The position numbers and the translations under genes were made by a program. Below are positions 31,602 through 42,639 of a DNA stretch of 64,000 nucleotides, in pieces. The notes under the pieces were generated by a model, which was given only the letters and a program-made list of their open reading frames with translations, was not told the origin of the DNA and did no database searches. Origin of the DNA: Puccinellia tenuiflora (Eukaryota; Streptophyta; Magnoliopsida; Poales; Poaceae); NCBI GenBank assembly GCA_012064385.1, contig QRDG01000528.1:62001-126000 (forward strand), read 5' to 3'. How positions within the stretch are numbered: the stretch's first letter is position 1; every line of letters starts with the position of its first letter.

Positions 31602-33512
31602 AGAGACTCAGAAAAAGCGGTGGATGAGCAACAACAATACTGAAATATTTTTGGGTGTGAACTAGGATCTCTCCCATTTAAATATCTTGGCATCCCTATT
31701 CATTATAGAAAACGACTTAACAAAGAATGGAAGCCGGTGGAAGATCACTTCGAGCGGAAGTTAGGATCTTGGGTAGCTAAGATGTTATCATACGGAGACC
31801 ATCTTGTGCTAATTAATTCGGTATTGACTAATTTGCCAATGTTTATACTATCTTTCTTTGAAATACCTAAGGGGGTACGTCAAAGATTAGATTTTTATCG
31901 ATCAAGTTTTTTTTTTTGGCAAAGTGATCAAAAAAAAGAAAAGGTATAGGCTCACAAAGTGGAATATTGTGTGTAGACCGAAGGACCAAGGGGGGCTGGG
32001 AATTGAAGTTCTTGAGATTAAAAATAGATGTCTTTTGAGTAAATGGCTACATAAATTATTTAGGCCTTGTTTACTTCAAGAGTTTTCTAGTGGATGGGAG
32101 GAGTAGGGATGGGAGGGGATTTGGTGAACACCCAATCACCACAAATACTCTTCCCCTACAATACACTAGCATGGACTAGAGTTTTTGTTTTGGGAAAAAA
32201 TAAGATGGTTGGTGGGGGATATCTAGGGATTATCCCCTCTAATCCCCAAAAATACACTATAAGTAAACAAACTAGTGGGGATTTTTGGGGATCCGGGATA
32301 ATCCCCTCCAATCACCTAAAATACATTAGAAGTAAACAAGGCCTTAATGAAGAGGGGGTGTGGCATGAACTTCTAACAAACAAATACTTGGGGGACAAAA
32401 CGTTAGCACAAGTTCAGGTCAAGCCAAATGATTCACCTTTTTGGAAGGGTTTAATGAGAGTAAAAGAGAATTTTTGTTCTTTCCGCATTGAGGATGGACA
32501 TCAGACCCGTTTTTGGGAGGATATATGGATGGGTAATATCTCTTTAGCGAATGAATATCCGTCTTTGTATTCTATTGAGTCCAATAAGCACATGACAGTT
32601 GTGCCTGTCTTTGAAAATATTCCTATTAATTTTCATTTTCGCAGGAATTTGATAGGAAATAATAGAGAAGTCTGGTTCCATTTAGTTGAGAGACTCATGC
32701 GTGTTCATTTAACTAATGAGTCAGATCGGTATACATGGAGTTTGACACCAACAGGTGCGTTCTCGGTTAAATCATACTATGCCGAATTGCTTAATGGACA
32801 TACGCGTTATCTTAAAAAGTACTTCTGGAAGTTGAAAGTACCCCTAAAGATACGAATTTTTCTGTGGTTTATACATAGAAAAGAGCTATTGATTAAGGAT
32901 AATTTAACCAAACGAAGATGTATTGGGTGTAAGAAATGTGTTTTCTGTGACACAGTGTGGAGCACCTATTTATATCTTGTCCTTTTGCGCGTGATATTTG
33001 GCGTTTGGTTCATTTTACTTTCAACATTCGTCCTCCTACCTCCATAGCAAATTTGTTTGGGAACTAGCTTAAGGGGGTTGATAAGAAGTCCAAAGAGCTT
33101 ATTAGGATTGGCGTCGCGGCTATTCTATGGGCTATTTGGAACTGTCGTAATGGTATTATTTTTAACAAAGCAAAGTCTACTCATTATTTGCAGGTTATCA
33201 ACAAGGCGAACAACTGGATCCACATGTGGTCATTTCTACTCCCCGCGGAGCGACGTGGTCTCATGGATACCGGATGTACTCGAATGATGATGGTTGTACG
33301 GGCTATCTTCTGCCGGGGTGGGTGGTGACATCCTAAGAGGCTAGATGGATAGATTGTTATTTAAGTGGCTGGTTTTTGTATCCATTTTGAGTGATCCATG
33401 AGTTGTAAACTTTAAAGTACTTCAAACTTCGCAATAATTGCGGTGGCTGTGTGCATCTTTTTGATGCAGAGGCCGGGGATGCGCACCCTATTTCTAAAAA
33501 AAAAGGCACTAG
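31602..33512 (+). pseudogene. LINE ORF2 C-terminal half with 3' tail
   Basis: A plus-strand, 5'-truncated L1-type element. The end of RT is at 31660-31910 (LPFKYLGIPIHYRKRL, GSWVAKMLSYGDHLVLIN). The region after RT is at 31930-32060 (RLTKWNIVCRPKDQGGLG). After the MITE insertion it resumes at 32347, with the zf-RVT-like domain at about 32690-33060 (WSLTPTGAFSVKSYYAELL, LKIRIFLWFIHRK). The C-terminal end reaches about 33330 (LWAIWNCRNGIIFNKAKS). The 3' UTR ends with GCAGAGGCCGGGGATGCGC and a polyA run at about 33497-33505. Several frameshifts make it inactive. Confidence 0.88.
32060..32346. mobile_element. Tourist-like MITE (PIF/Harbinger), 281 bp
   Basis: The element at 32063-32343 has 15-bp perfect terminal inverted repeats GGCCTTGTTTACTTC. 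It is flanked by the 3-bp duplication TTA at 32060-32062 and 32344-32346, the PIF/Harbinger signature. Removing element plus one TTA restores an uninterrupted LINE reading (KLF then NEEGVWHELL), which proves the insertion. The right part holds an internal copy of the end: AATCCCC, AAAAATACA and AGTAAACAA at about 32240-32270 repeat at 32312-32340. Confidence 0.95.
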
Positions 33513-33958
33513 ATGAGTCCCCAGTTGAATTAGTCGTCTCCCCTTTACGAAGTGTGTTAGTGCTAAAACCACGAAGCCAAAACCATGTGGTATGACCGGT
33601 GGAGTGCGCCCCCTCGTACCACACACTGAAAAATGTTTTTACATTTTTTTTAGCCGTGGTGTCGTGCGGTACAGTGCTGGTAAGTGCACACTCGCTCGTA
33701 CCACGAACTATAATCTCCAATCGACGTGTTGAGTGCTTCCTGCTTGGAGATAGTGGGTGTTTTCTGTCCATCTAGTGTATTTGTATGTAGTTAGGTCTAT
33801 TGAATTGTACAAGTGGATTGCGGTAGCACTTTTTGGTAGTTCGGACTATTGGTTGTGTTTCCTAGTTCATGCAACTTTAAATAGTATCGGAGCCCAGTGT
33901 CTCAAGTTCGAGTTTTGAAATTTATCTAAAAATCGTTGTTGTCCCCTTTGGTCCACGT
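33513..33958. other. Unassigned spacer between two LINEs
   Basis: About 450 bases with words such as CGTACCAC repeated (33615, 33695). No gene or mobile element was recognised. Confidence 0.35.
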
Positions 33959-34384
33959 TTTTTTTTTATAAAGGGTTTATATTACTTATAAAAAGCATTA
34001 CACCCGGCCTCTGCATAACAAGATGCACACAGCCGACAATTCATCCTCCAACCACAAACGAAAAAACATAGCCAGATTACAAATCAGAAGATCATGCCAA
34101 TCGACTATGGTGATGGGCCGCCAATCCGAAGATCCCTATGCCACCCATGTTGTGTAAAAATGTCCCTCGCCGTGGTCTCCAGTTGCGCAGAAACCTCCAT
34201 AAAAAGGTCGCGAAACTTCACGCTTTGTAATATGGACCACGAACGGAGCAAACCTGTGCACCGGTAGATTACCTGCATAAAAGAGACATTTTTATCATTA
34301 AACACCTTGTCGTTTCTACTCAGCCATAGCCCTTTGGTCCACGTATAGTTCTTTTGAGCCATACCTCTGAGATTTGTATCCATG
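33959..34384 (-). pseudogene. LINE 3' end, 5'-truncated (minus strand)
   Basis: A T-run at 33959-33968 is the polyA of a minus-strand LINE. The 3' UTR contains GCAGAGGCCGGGTG, sharing GCAGAGGCCGGG with the plus-strand LINE tail at about 33460. The coding frame 34383-34105 reads LWLSRNDKVFNDKN and LETTARDIFTQHGW, the C-terminal end of LINE ORF2. It is cut at about 34384. Confidence 0.75.
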
Positions 34385-34680
34385 TTGCATTTTTTCTTTC
34401 CGAGTCACATGTGAGAGGGTGTGTTGAAGTGTATATGTAAATTTCCTAGCCCTTTCCACCTGTTTAGAATTCTGTTTGTGTTGACTAGTACATTAAACTT
34501 GACATGATATCAGCCATGGTAGTAACATATATGAAACCATCTATGATTGAAAATAATTTTATAAACTAATAAATGAAACCATCTATAATATTATTAACCG
34601 TATGATACAAGGAGTCACATGGAGAAAGTAATATATACTATTTTCATATTCATGCCACTAGTCTAAGTTATTCTCCACTA
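34385..34680. other. Unassigned AT-rich sequence
   Basis: No coding or mobile-element signal was recognised. Confidence 0.35.
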
Positions 34681-34683
34681 CAA

Positions 34684-35440
34684 GGGCAACTCCAACTCCA
34701 CGACCCAAACGGACACGAAATGTGTCCGCTTTTCATCCGTTTAGGTGGCCAGGCGGACGCCAAATATCGGTCCACGTCCGCACGCCAGTGAACGATGCAT
34801 TCTCTTCTTCAAAAGTTCATGTTATCTGTTACATTAATTAAACTAAAAAAACATTAAACTCTATATCTAACTAGGATGGGTCAATGCAGGTTGGAGCCGG
34901 CCATGGCCACCCTTGCGTCGGTGGTGGAGGTGGCCAAGCCGGTGGTGGCGGTGATGGTGGGGGTGGGTGTAGATGGCCACTTCTGCTCCTCCTGCACTGG
35001 GTTTGGCATCGCCGAAAACGTGGAAGTCAGCTCCTCGTCCCTCCTCCTCCTCCTCCTCCTCCTCCTCCTCCTCCTCCGCCGCCGCCACAGGTGGTGGCTG
35101 TAAAGCGAGCGCGAGCGGGGCTGCTGGATCATGCCGTGGTGGCTCTAATACGCCCTCTGACGCCCCCACAGCGTGCGCGGCATAGTAAGTCTCTCGCTGG
35201 TCATGCTCGTCCAACAACCAGGTGTTTCAGTGCGGGGAATCTTCAGCCAAGGATGGGTCGGCGAGAAAATCCGGCGGGTGCTGGGCTCGGAGGCTGTTGT
35301 GACGACCACTTTTTCGGCATGGTGGTGTCCGGAGGCTGTGTAGACGTACGCGGCGGCCATGGTTTACGTGTTGGGGACTGGGGTGGGAAACCCGGGGGGC
35401 AGGGCAGTGACCAGCCAGTTGATGATATCATCTAATCATG
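34684..35440. mobile_element. Possible DNA transposon remnant with one end
   Basis: The low end reads GGGCAACTCCAACTCC, then ACCCAAACGGACACG, sharing GCAACTCCA with the Harbinger-like end at 56185. The body is GC-rich with minus-strand frames (34867-35217 and 35145-35360, one starting MAAAYVYTASGHHHAEK) that shift frame between them. The poly-Glu run in the first comes from a CTC repeat. No matching opposite end was found, so the boundaries are uncertain. Confidence 0.35.
35038..35077. repeat. CTC/GAG trinucleotide microsatellite
   Basis: About 12-13 uninterrupted TCC units followed by GCC units to about 35088. On the minus strand it would encode a poly-Glu run. Confidence 0.95.
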
Positions 35441-36390
35441 TGCTATTTCTCGTCATCATAATATAATAATACTATCTCTGTTGCAGCCCTCGTTAGAGCT
35501 CAAGAAAGTCCTAGGTTTGAATATTCCCGAATCCTCGCTCCCTCATATATATCCTTTTCCTGCTATAGTAGTCTGGTACGATGAGATGGAGAGGAAGAAA
35601 ATAAGGATCTGGTTAGGTTCATTGTTGCTCTTATTAAAATGAAAAAAATAGGCGTAGGTAGGACAGCGTGTCGACCTCACCGGGTCCTTATCCTGCCATG
35701 GTAGGCTTGGTACGATGAGGTGCGAGACCAGATTTGTGTTCCATGTAGCCGTGGACCGCCGGCTAACATGAAAACACAGAATTCAGCTTTCCAACAGTCC
35801 AATTGACCTCGTGAAAACACAGAAGAGTCCAATGTACCAATATGTGTAATGTTGGTCCTTCTCGTATCAGCATTTGCTACTTTATGGCGTTGAATGAACA
35901 ACAGAGGGTCGTGAAGTTCTTCCTATAGCAGTCAAGAGAATGGCTTTTCTTCTGCAAACAGTACCCTCTGTGTCTGTGTGTGTACATTTTCGTTGAATAA
36001 TTTGAGTGTAAAATCTGGAGGTTGGTGTGAAGGATTGGAAGTATAGGGTGTTTGAAGGATCTGCCAAGGTTTGGTGAGACGTACCGCTTGCATGCATTCC
36101 CTGGATAGTATGGTGAAAAATGCGTCTAAACCGACAAGGTTAATTAGATACTATAGGAAATTAACAACTTTTCTCTCTCTAAAGAAGCTTCTCTTCGTCT
36201 TCGTATGCCTGTGTCATAGACCGTGTTGTGCCTGCCCACTGCGTACTTGGCTTTGATGTTGACTGACTACATAAAGGAGAGTAGTGTCGTAAGGAGTGAG
36301 ATCATAACTTCATAAGAGAGCACCGGATGTGCTCAAATTTACCCAGATTTGGTTTCTACCTAGACGGATTAATTTTTTTTTAGACAACCT
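35441..36390. other. Unassigned region
   Basis: No supported gene or mobile element. The 11-base word ACGGATTAATT occurs near 36363 and again near 36391, separated by a T-run, a small local duplication. Confidence 0.35.
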
Positions 36391-36394
36391 AACG

Positions 36395-37090
36395 GATTAA
36401 TTCTGAAAAAGGCTTTTGCTCCGCTTTATAATTGAAGCAACGACCGTACAAACCAACGTACAACTCGACACCACAACGCACGCACCCAAAAAACACACCA
36501 CCACCACAAACACACCCAAGGCAAAATACGAAGGTGCCAAGAACAGCTACACCACCCCAACTGGGAGGGAAAGAAGCTGCAGTCGACGAACGGTGGACTC
36601 CAAGACGGCGTCTTCAGAAAGAGAACGACACCATAGTGCCGCCACCATCTAATCCAAAGGATCAGACTTTTCACCCGGAGTAGCACGGAGAATGAAGGAT
36701 AATCACAATGACACCTTCATGAAGGAGACGACACCCACATACGCCGCCACCGTCGCCCTGGCAAAAGCCGAACAAGTTCTTCACCCCGGCAAACACTCTC
36801 CAACTCCGACGCGTGGTGCGGGCAAGCCGTACCACCCCACCGAACGTCGACCACCATCCACAACGCCGCCCGCACGACCGTGGAAGCGGGTCCGGACCCG
36901 AGCCATGAGGTCCGCCCAAAAGCACCATGGCTCCCACCACTAGGGCCGCCGCCCCATGGTCCGCAAACACAAACCCGTGGTATGAGGGACACCACACCAC
37001 GGGGCCGACGAGCAGCAGAGAAAGACGAGTGTCGGAGAGCGGCAGAGGTGCGCCAATCGCACCCCGCATCTCGGCAGACAGTTCTACGCC
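36395..37090 (-). mobile_element. LINE-like untranslated fragment (minus strand)
   Basis: The low end AAAAAGGCTTTTGCTCCGC, then TTTATAATTGAAGC, is a diverged reverse complement of the retroposon end at 53355-53380 (GCTTTATTTATAAAGCGGGG then CGAAATGC). The body is GC-rich with overlapping frames on both strands, none with a domain. It ends at a G homopolymer. Confidence 0.4.
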
Positions 37091-37140
37091 GGGGGGGGGG
37101 GGGGGGGGGGGGGGGGGGTGGGGGGTGGGTGGGTGGTGGT
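37091..37140. repeat. G28 homopolymer and G-rich tract
   Basis: 28 consecutive G at 37091-37118, then T, six G, T, GGGTGGGTGG and so on to about 37142. It could form G-quadruplexes. The exact length is likely to be uncertain in the assembly. Confidence 0.95.
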
Positions 37141-37189
37141 GGTAACTGTCATGTGTAATGAGGCCACTCCCAAGGAGTTGCTACCGGGG

Positions 37190-39690
37190 AGCTCCTTATC
37201 AGCGCTCGTAGCGCGGGTTTCAGCACCACACGTGGCTAGCGCTCTTATCTGGGCTTGGCCCATTTACTACTTCTGGTTTTGATCGACCAGGCTAGTTACA
37301 TAGAGGTTCCCTACAAAAATAAAGTTACGTACAGATTTCTACTTTTTTTTACAGTACGTACATGTTTCTACTTCATGGTTTTTATGCTGTTGGTACAGGT
37401 ATTTTGAATCGTGACTTCATGGTTTCTCCAAGTGAAAAATAAGAAGTTTTATAAAAATTGAAACAAATCAATTTGGTGGAAACCATTAAACAGATATAAT
37501 TTTCTATCTCATATTCGTCTAAAATTTTAAATGGTAAATAATACGGAAAAATTAGGTAATTGTATGAAAGTATGTTTTTCTTCCTTTTTTCCATTTTTAT
37601 ATTTAACTTATTGATTCTCACTTAATTTTTCAATCTTTTTAAATCATAATGAAAAAATATGTTTATGTAATGAATGAACATCATTTTCAATCCGTGAACA
37701 TTTATTTTGGACATTGTGGTTTATTTCTCTCCATGAACATTAATTTTTCATTACAAAGTTGATTTTCGAAGTTAAAATTTTTCGTGAGTTAAAATGCTCA
37801 TGAAAAAATGTTCATGAATTCGAAACTAGTCGTGAATTTTAAATGATGTCTTGAATTTCAAAAAAGCTCATGAAAAAATATTCATCAATTTGAAAATGAT
37901 TCGTGAAAAAGATCCCAAATTTCAAAAAAAAAATCACGAACAAATGTTCATGACATTTAAAATGGTTTGTGAATTTGAAATGTCACGAATTTCATAAAAG
38001 GTTCACAAAAAAATGTTCATCAATTTGAAAATGGTTCCTGAAAAAAGATCCCAAATTTTAAAAAAATACACAAAAAGAAGTTCATGAATTCGGAAACGGT
38101 TAGTGAATTTGAAATGCCGCGTATTTCAAACAAGTTCACCAAAAATATTACTCTGTTCGAAAAAGGCTCGTGAATTTGACATGTCAGGAATATCAAAAAA
38201 GTTCAACAAAAAATATTCATCAATTTGAAAATAGTTCATGAAAAAGTTCACGAAAAACCGTTCACGAATTTGAATGGTTCATGAAGTTAAAAACGGTTCG
38301 TGAATTTGAAATGTCGTGAATTCCAAAGAAAATACACGAAAAAATATCCAGAAATTTAAAATGATTCATGAAAAAATGTCATGAATTTCAAAAAAAAATC
38401 ACGAAATAGTGTTCATAAATTGGAAAATGGTTCATGAAGAAATGTCCCGAATTTCAAAAAAAATCACGAAAAAATGTTCATGAATTTGAAGATGGTTCAT
38501 AAATTTGTAAAAGTTTTGTAAATTTAAAATGTCTTGAATTTCAAAAAATGTTAATGAATTTGAAAATGGTTCGTGCATTTAAAATATCTCGAATTTCAAA
38601 AAACAATTACGAAAAAATGTACATGAATTCAGAAATAGTACGTGAATTTCAAGTGTCCCAAATTTGTAAAAAATTCACAAATATAATTTTGAAAATGGTT
38701 CGTGAAAAAAGATCCCAAATTTCAAAAACAAAATCACGAAAAAATGTTCATGAATTTTAAATCTCCCAAATTTCTGAAAAGTTCACAAAAAATGTTTATG
38801 AACTTGAAATGTCCCGAATTTAAAAAAAACACAAAAAAAAGTTCATGAATTTGAAAATGGTACGTGAAAAATGATCCCAAATTTCAAAAGAAGTTCATGA
38901 ATTTTCTGTGTCCCAAAATTCAGAAATGTTCACAAAAAAATGTTCATGAGTTTGAAAATGGTTCGTGAATTTTAAATGTATCTAAATTCAAAAAAATAGT
39001 TAGAAATGTTCCTGGATTTGAAAATGGTTACTCAAAAGAAGCCGTGAATTTCAAAAGAAAATCACGAACATTTTTCATGAATTAAAAAATGGTTTGTGCA
39101 AAACTGTCCCGAATTTCAGAAAAACACGAAAAAATGTTTATGAATTATAAAATGGTTCATTCATTTGAATAAATTTCGTGAATTTAAAAAATGTTCATGA
39201 ATTCAAAAATAGATCGTTAAATTAAAACTGTGGGGAATTTTAAAAAAAATTCATGAATTTGAAAATATTTGCGAATTTAAAATGTCAAGAATTTCAAAAA
39301 AGTTCACCAAAAATGTTCATGAATTTGAATGAATTTTGTTCATAATTTTTTCAAATAGAACGTTATCAAAATCTAAACAAATTTTAAATTTGAACATTTT
39401 TTAAATTTGAAAGTTTTTCAAATTGGATTGTTTTAAAAATCTGAACATTATTAAAATTTGAATAAAAAAAAAGAAACACGAAAGTTAACTTGTAAGGAAA
39501 TAAAAAAATGAAAAACCGACCGGAAGTTATTAGAAGTTTTCTAAAACCAAAAAAACCATTGAGAAGCAACATACATGGGTCGGCCCATTTATGAGCTACT
39601 GTTCTTTCGAAAGCTACGAGCCCTCATAGGAATGGTACGCGTTTGCATGCTAACCCGCGCAATGAGCGCTAAATAGGAATCGCCTTACTG
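37190..39690. mobile_element. Putative Mutator-like element with AT-rich interior
   Basis: GC-richer ends face each other: at the low end AGCGCTCGTAGCGCGGGTT (about 37200-37220), and at the high end, read in reverse, AGCGCTCATTGCGCGGGTT (about 39650-39670). Further in, GGGCTTGGCCCATTT (low) and ATGGGCCGACCCATG (high, reversed) also pair. The interior is a degenerate AT-rich array. The architecture matches the element at 54165-56162, which has a 9-bp duplication; here the target duplication is not clear. Confidence 0.45.
37650..39480. repeat. Degenerate AT-rich array built on TTCATGAATTTGAAAATGG
   Basis: More than twenty imperfect copies of a unit of roughly 40-90 bases combining GTTCATGAATTTGAAAATGG, TTCGTGAATTTGAAATGTC and CGAATTTCAAAAA. 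TTCATGAA is palindromic. Units drift in length and order, so it is an old array. Frames through it are not coding. Confidence 0.85.
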
Positions 39691-39719
39691 CGGGGGCGCA
39701 AACCCTATATCTCGCTCAT

Positions 39720-40659
39720 TACGAGTCCTAACACAGACTCACCCACGTCACGGAGCAGATGGGTCGGCCCAATAAGGTGCTTTGCACGTTCATATTTTCA
39801 TTTTTCTTTTTTCTTCTTTTCTTCCTTCCTTTTCTATTTTTCCTATTTTCATTTTTTGTTTCTTTTACAAAAATTATTGTTTTTCAAATCTGAACCATTT
39901 TTCAAAAATTATATTTTTTTCAAAATATGAACCTACTTTGAAAATGAAATTTTTTTCAATTATGAACCATTTTAAAATATGAACTTTTTAAAAAAAATGA
40001 ACAATTTTCCAATATGAACCATTTTTCAAAAATATTTTTTTGGCTCACTATTACTTTCGATTTATCCGAATTTTAGATTCTTTTGGTTTATTATTATTCT
40101 CGGTTCGTCAGAATTTTTGGTTTACAATTATTTTCGGTTCATCCGAATTTTTTATTCAATATTATTTTTGTTTCACCCTATTTTGGGTTTAGTATTATTT
40201 TTCAGTTCACCCAAATTTTGGTTCCTTTTCAGTTTACGGGTATTTTTGGTTTACTCTTATTTTTGGTTCACTGACATGTTTTGTTTCACTATTATTTTCG
40301 GATCACGTGTATTTTTTGGTTCAATAGAATTTTCGGTTCATCCGAAATTTTCGCTTTTTCTTATTTTTATTTTTTGAAAATACTAAGATTTAAAAAATTC
40401 AAGTATAAAATTTTATTTTTGAAAAATGTTCAAACTTTTAAAATAATCGAATTTAAAAATGGTTTATATTTAAAAAAAAATCATATTTGAAAATGGTTAT
40501 ATTAAAATATATAAAAGAAATAAAAAATGAAATATGGAGAAGAGAAGCAGGAAAGAAAAAACAAAAAGCCCACATATGGGCTGGCCCATGAGCAGTGTTG
40601 TGTGAGCGAATGTGCAGTTAGCTAGCCGGGCTAGGTCCGGGAATCCTATTTCCCACGTA
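39720..40659. mobile_element. Second AT-rich repeat element, interrupted by a MULE
   Basis: It starts around GGGTCGGCCCAATAAGG (39760) and has a T-rich block and copies of GAACCATTTTTCAAAA and CGGTTCATCCGAATTTT. At the far end ATGGGCTGGCCCATGAG (40575) pairs in inverse with the start. It continues across the inserted Mutator element to about 42640 (CGTACCGCGTACG). The ends are imperfect. Confidence 0.35.
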
Positions 40660-41052
40660 GGATTAAGTATATTTTTCACCCCCAAATGTCACACATTGGA
40701 CACAATTCACCCTGAACTTAAAATTGGGAGTTTTCAAACCCTCAAATCTATAAAACCGGATAAATCACCCCCTACCACTTAATTTGGGTGGTTTTGGAAC
40801 AATGTAAGTGGTATTGGGGCAAATTTGGGCTGTTTTGACGCGGTGATGTGGCTGGCTGACGTGGCGGAGTAACCGACGCCGTTAGTGCGTGGGTGGGGTC
40901 CACCTGTCAATCGCCGTTAGTGTGGTTCAACGCGTGGGCCTCTTCAACGTACCGCGCCGTCCTCTGTTCTGCTCATCGCCGGTGTGCACGTGGCAGGGAT
41001 GAAACATGCCCGTTCGCCCGTTCTGTGACACGCCGCCGTCGAATGCCTGCGC

Positions 41053-41481
41053 ATGTCCATTTCCTACGACGACGCCTCCTCTGCCAACAGCCTCCTTGCT
41101 GCCGACACCTTCCTTCTGGGCGGCCCTGCAGGTGTCCCGGCTGTGCCCGCCCTCTTCGCCACCACCCCCATCAAGCTCCAACCCCGGCCCCGCCTCTGCC
41201 CCAACCCCTGCCTCTGCCCCAACCCCGCCCCGGGCGCAAGCCCTGCCCGCGGACAAGAAGATGGTGCCCATCGTAGCCACCTATGCCGGATCGGTCCCAA
41301 GGAGCCGTCCGTCATGCCGACAAAGAAGGTGGTGCCCGCCACACCCACCTACGCCGGCCCGGCGTTCTCCATCGCAGCCCCTGAGCCGAGCTCTCTCACT
41401 CTGCCCGGATTCTTCCGGCGCACCGAGGAAGAGGTCACCCAAGGCCTGCGCTGCCTCCTCCGCATCCGCGAGCTCTCATGA
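41053..41481 (+). pseudogene. Captured gene fragment, PNRC/decapping-activator-like motif
   Basis: A 142-codon frame inside the Mutator element. It starts MSISYDDASSANSLLAADTF. Its end reads TYAGPAFSIAAPEPSSLTLP, then GFF and, a little on, TQGLRCLLRI. The core YAGPxF-x-PxPSSLxLP resembles the short proline-rich motif of PNRC-type decapping co-activators and their plant relatives, where it binds the decapping machinery; this match is from memory. The middle is a Pro/Ala low-complexity stretch, and the segment around GTGCCC..CCTA.GCCGG occurs twice (about 41265 and 41325), which shifts frames. The frame 41006-41569 overlaps it and is not favoured. I regard it as a captured, probably non-functional gene piece. 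Confidence 0.4.
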
Positions 41482-41599
41482 TGACGGCGGCTCAACGCAT
41501 CCGTGTGCGCCGCTCCTTCTCAAGGCCACACAGTTCTTCGTCTCGTCTTCCTCTCCCTCGGCTCTGTGATGCGGCCGGCAACTGGGTAGTCGGAAACCT

Positions 41600-42350
41600 T
41601 CCTACTACCGACCACCTGGTCCACGCCGCCCCAATCGGAGGGGCACACCTTCGTGAAGCCTTCGCGCATCACGACCACCTGGTCCACGCCGCCCCAATCG
41701 AAGGATGGGGGGAAGATCTGGATGAAATCGACCGAGACGCGGCTGGCGGCTGTCTTGCCGATGGAGGAGAGCAGGAGCGCGCCACCCGGGTTGGATCCCA
41801 CCGGAGGGACGAGCGTCGGTGAAGACTTGGCCACGGTGGCGAGAATAAAAGCTTAGATCGGAATGGCGGAGGCTGCAGGAGACGCCGCCGTAGCAGCAGC
41901 AGCAGCAAAAGGCTTCCGTCGGGGTGAGTTCTCCCTGCTCCAATCGCTTCCGCCGGGGTGCGGTGCGGGTTTGAATTTGCGGGGACGGTGTCCAAGCTGT
42001 TCGTTCGTTCGGCCACGGGTGAGGCCTCGACGGGATGATGCTGGTGGCGAAGGAGTTCGGCGTCTCGCCGCCGGGCGCGATGGCGGCACAGAGGAGGACG
42101 GCACCGCCGACGAGGGTGGCCGCGGGCGGGGGATCGCCGGTCGGGGAGCTTTGGCTGCGGATGCGGGCCTCAGCCGCCGGGGCACGGGATGGGGAGCCAC
42201 GAGAGCGAGCTGGACCTGGCCCGGCTCGTCAGCGACTTCCTTGAGGGCGGGAGTGGGGACTCGCGCGACAGCAGCGATAGCGAGTCAAGGCCATGGTGAA
42301 GGAGCTCACGATGAAAGAAGAGAGAAGAAGAAGAGAGAGATAACTGTCTG
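41600..42350. other. Second GC-rich segment inside the Mutator element
   Basis: It contains a direct repeat CGACCACCTGGTCCACGCCG plus CCCCAATCG at about 41608-41637 and 41670-41699. An ATG at 41863 opens MAEAAGDAAVAAAAAKGFRR, which looks like a typical GC-rich grass N-terminus but continues without domain identity for 175 codons. It is perhaps a second captured exon; no function is claimed. Confidence 0.35.
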
Positions 42351-42639
42351 CCTTAAGACACATCGCGCTGACAGGTGGGACCCACGTTGATAACGGCGCC
42401 GTTAAAACATAACGACCGACATATGCCATGTCATCGCCACATCACTGCCACGTCATCCCACAAAACCACCAAAACTGTCCAAAACCACTATAGGGAGTGA
42501 TTTATCCGGTTTTGTGGATTTGAGGGTTTGAAAACTCTCAATTTTAAGTTTAGAGTGAATTGTGTTCGATGTGTGACATTTGAGGGTGAAAACTATACTT
42601 AATCCTCCCACGTACCGCGTACGTTACAAGTCTCCGCGT

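Larger units (their letters stand above)
40651..42614. mobile_element. Mutator-type element (Pack-MULE candidate)
   Basis: The element at 40660-42605 is flanked by a perfect 9-bp duplication TCCCACGTA at 40651-40659 and 42606-42614. Terminal inverted repeats begin GGATTAAGTATA on both ends and stay alignable for about 125 bases (TTTTCACC, AAATGTCACACAT, CTTAAAATTG, GAGTTTTCAAACCCTC, AAAACCGGATAAATCAC). Patchy similarity runs to about 250 bases (GGTCCACCTGTCA against GGTCCCACCTGTCA). Long inverted repeats with 9-bp duplications define Mutator-like elements. No transposase is present. The 1.4 kb GC-rich interior looks like captured gene fragments. Confidence 0.92.

Noticed and set aside
34684..37182. 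GCAACTCC at 34686 and GGAGTTGC at 37174 as ends of one transposon
   Set aside because: Only 8-9 bases match, no TTA or other duplication flanks them, and different elements lie between.
37650..39480. Regular AT-rich repeats as a CRISPR-like array
   Set aside because: Units are degenerate and vary in length, there are no unique spacers, and this is a plant nuclear sequence.
41863..42390. 175-aa ORF as a functional gene in the Mutator element
   Set aside because: No domain, overlaps other frames, and no splice or promoter evidence; kept only as possible captured sequence.
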